From Nitrospiraceae bacterium (GTDB taxonomy: Bacteria > Nitrospirota > Thermodesulfovibrionia > Thermodesulfovibrionales > UBA9159), in contig DMNE01000360.1 of assembly GCA_003453735.1 (NCBI GenBank), positions 1-6,385 of the forward strand: a stretch of DNA of 6,385 nt. The letters run 5' to 3'. The notes beneath the pieces are model-generated. The model did no database searches, was not told where the DNA came from, and was given only the letters and a program-made list of their open reading frames with translations. This document shows positions 5,960 through 6,385 of this stretch, piece after piece. The translations under genes and the position numbers were made by a program. Each line of letters starts with the position of its first letter. Position 1 is the first letter of the stretch.

Positions 5960-6385
5960 CACAGGCCATTCAAGCTTTGCTAAATTCCGTTTTGCCGACA
6001 GCCTTAGCAACTAAAGGTCTAAGTAAGATAAATCCTACTCTTAGTGATTTTCTGGTTGGAGCTTTATCCGCAGGCTATACCGCCGAACAAGCGATGGGAT
6101 ATCTAAGAGATACGTTTGAAAGCAAGTCATTCGCATCCACAAGAAAAAGACTGGAACAGGGGGAAGAGGAAGGAAGTTTAAGACCTGACGAAGCAGCAGC
6201 ATTGTCTAGAATTCGACGCAGTCAAGAAATACCGGCAGCAGTAGGAAAGGCAGCAGTATTGGGAGCTGGATTAATGGGAGGCAGAGCAGCAGCAGGAATG
6301 CCAAAAATTCCAGGTGGACAACCATCCCCATTGATTCCAGCCCCTAGAGGACAAGCAGCTCAACAATTGGCAGCTTCGGCACAAC
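5956..6385 (+). CDS. N-terminal part of a candidate ejection (internal virion) protein, P22 gp16 position (3' partial)
   Basis: The frame stays open from ATG 5956 to the window edge, giving 143 residues. It starts MTQAIQALLNSVLPTALATK. Residues about 21-60 are helical (DFLVGALSAGYTAEQAMGYL). Residues 61-90 are strongly charged (TRKRLEQGEEEGSLRPDEAA, then LSRIRRSQ). Residues 94-115 are apolar and Gly/Ala-rich (AAVGKAAVLGAGLMGGRAAA). A Pro-rich linker (MPKIPGGQPSPLIPAPRG) and an Ala/Gln-rich stretch follow. The layout of a helical head, an apolar Gly segment and a Pro linker resembles the leading end of large internal virion proteins, but most of the protein, including any lysozyme-like domain, lies outside the window. 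Position third after two similar proteins matches P22 gp16. The function is an inference from context. Confidence 0.6.
   Translation, partial: MTQAIQALLNSVLPTALATKGLSKINPTLSDFLVGALSAGYTAEQAMGYLRDTFESKSFASTRKRLEQGEEEGSLRPDEAAALSRIRRSQEIPAAVGKAAVLGAGLMGGRAAAGMPKIPGGQPSPLIPAPRGQAAQQLAASAQ
6235..6300 (+). other. Gly/Ala-rich apolar segment in the last gene
   Basis: Residues 94-115 of the partial protein are nearly free of charge apart from Lys98 and Arg110. They have small residues spaced by four (Gly97, Gly105, Gly109, Ala113, with Val at 101). This could be a membrane-associating helix just before a Pro-rich linker. Confidence 0.42.

Noticed and set aside
5832..6014. A plus-strand frame overlapping the junction of the last two genes.
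   Set aside because: It is out of frame with both well-supported genes, which are joined by an ATGA overlap and a ribosome binding site.

Overview
The window looks like part of the late (virion) gene cluster of a tailed phage or prophage, most probably a podovirus-like, short-tailed phage. All genes lie on the + strand and are packed almost without gaps: junctions run from a 4-base overlap to 15 bases. No tRNA, rRNA, CRISPR array, transposase or convincing terminator is visible. Base composition is moderately AT-rich and even. The proteins are a large beta-rich tail protein, a fibre-like protein, small structural proteins, and Gly/Ala-rich and coiled-coil proteins. The host cannot be named from the sequence; AGGAGG-type ribosome binding sites show only that it is bacterial.

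Layout. Bases 1-167 are the 3' end of a gene whose product ends in a helix-turn-helix of the kind found at the C-terminus of phage HNH/homing-type endonucleases. Its stop codon directly abuts the start of an 865-codon gene (168-2765). That gene encodes a large tail protein related to the P22 gp10 / T7 gp12 type, and it carries an FCCH-like beta domain that seems to hold a second copy of the same fold inside it. Next come a 191-residue fibre-like protein (2769-3344) and a 170-residue conserved but uncharacterised phage protein (3345-3857). A 68-residue lysine-rich protein (3865-4071) follows. The last three genes encode proteins of 199 residues, 419 residues and at least 143 residues; the third runs off the window.

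How they may work together. The order is a large tail-tube or nozzle protein, then fibre-like proteins, then three consecutive Ala/Gly-rich proteins of rising size. It resembles the P22 order gp10-gp26-gp14-gp7-gp20-gp16, in which gp7, gp20 and gp16 are ejected ahead of the DNA and help it cross the cell envelope. I therefore read the last three genes as a candidate ejection (internal virion) protein module. All three carry Gly/Ala-xxx-Gly/Ala runs of the glycine-zipper type, which would suit membrane insertion. This assignment rests on order, size and composition, not on a recognised catalytic motif. I found no defence system or other wholly new system. The most notable points are the nested domain and the repeated zipper motifs.
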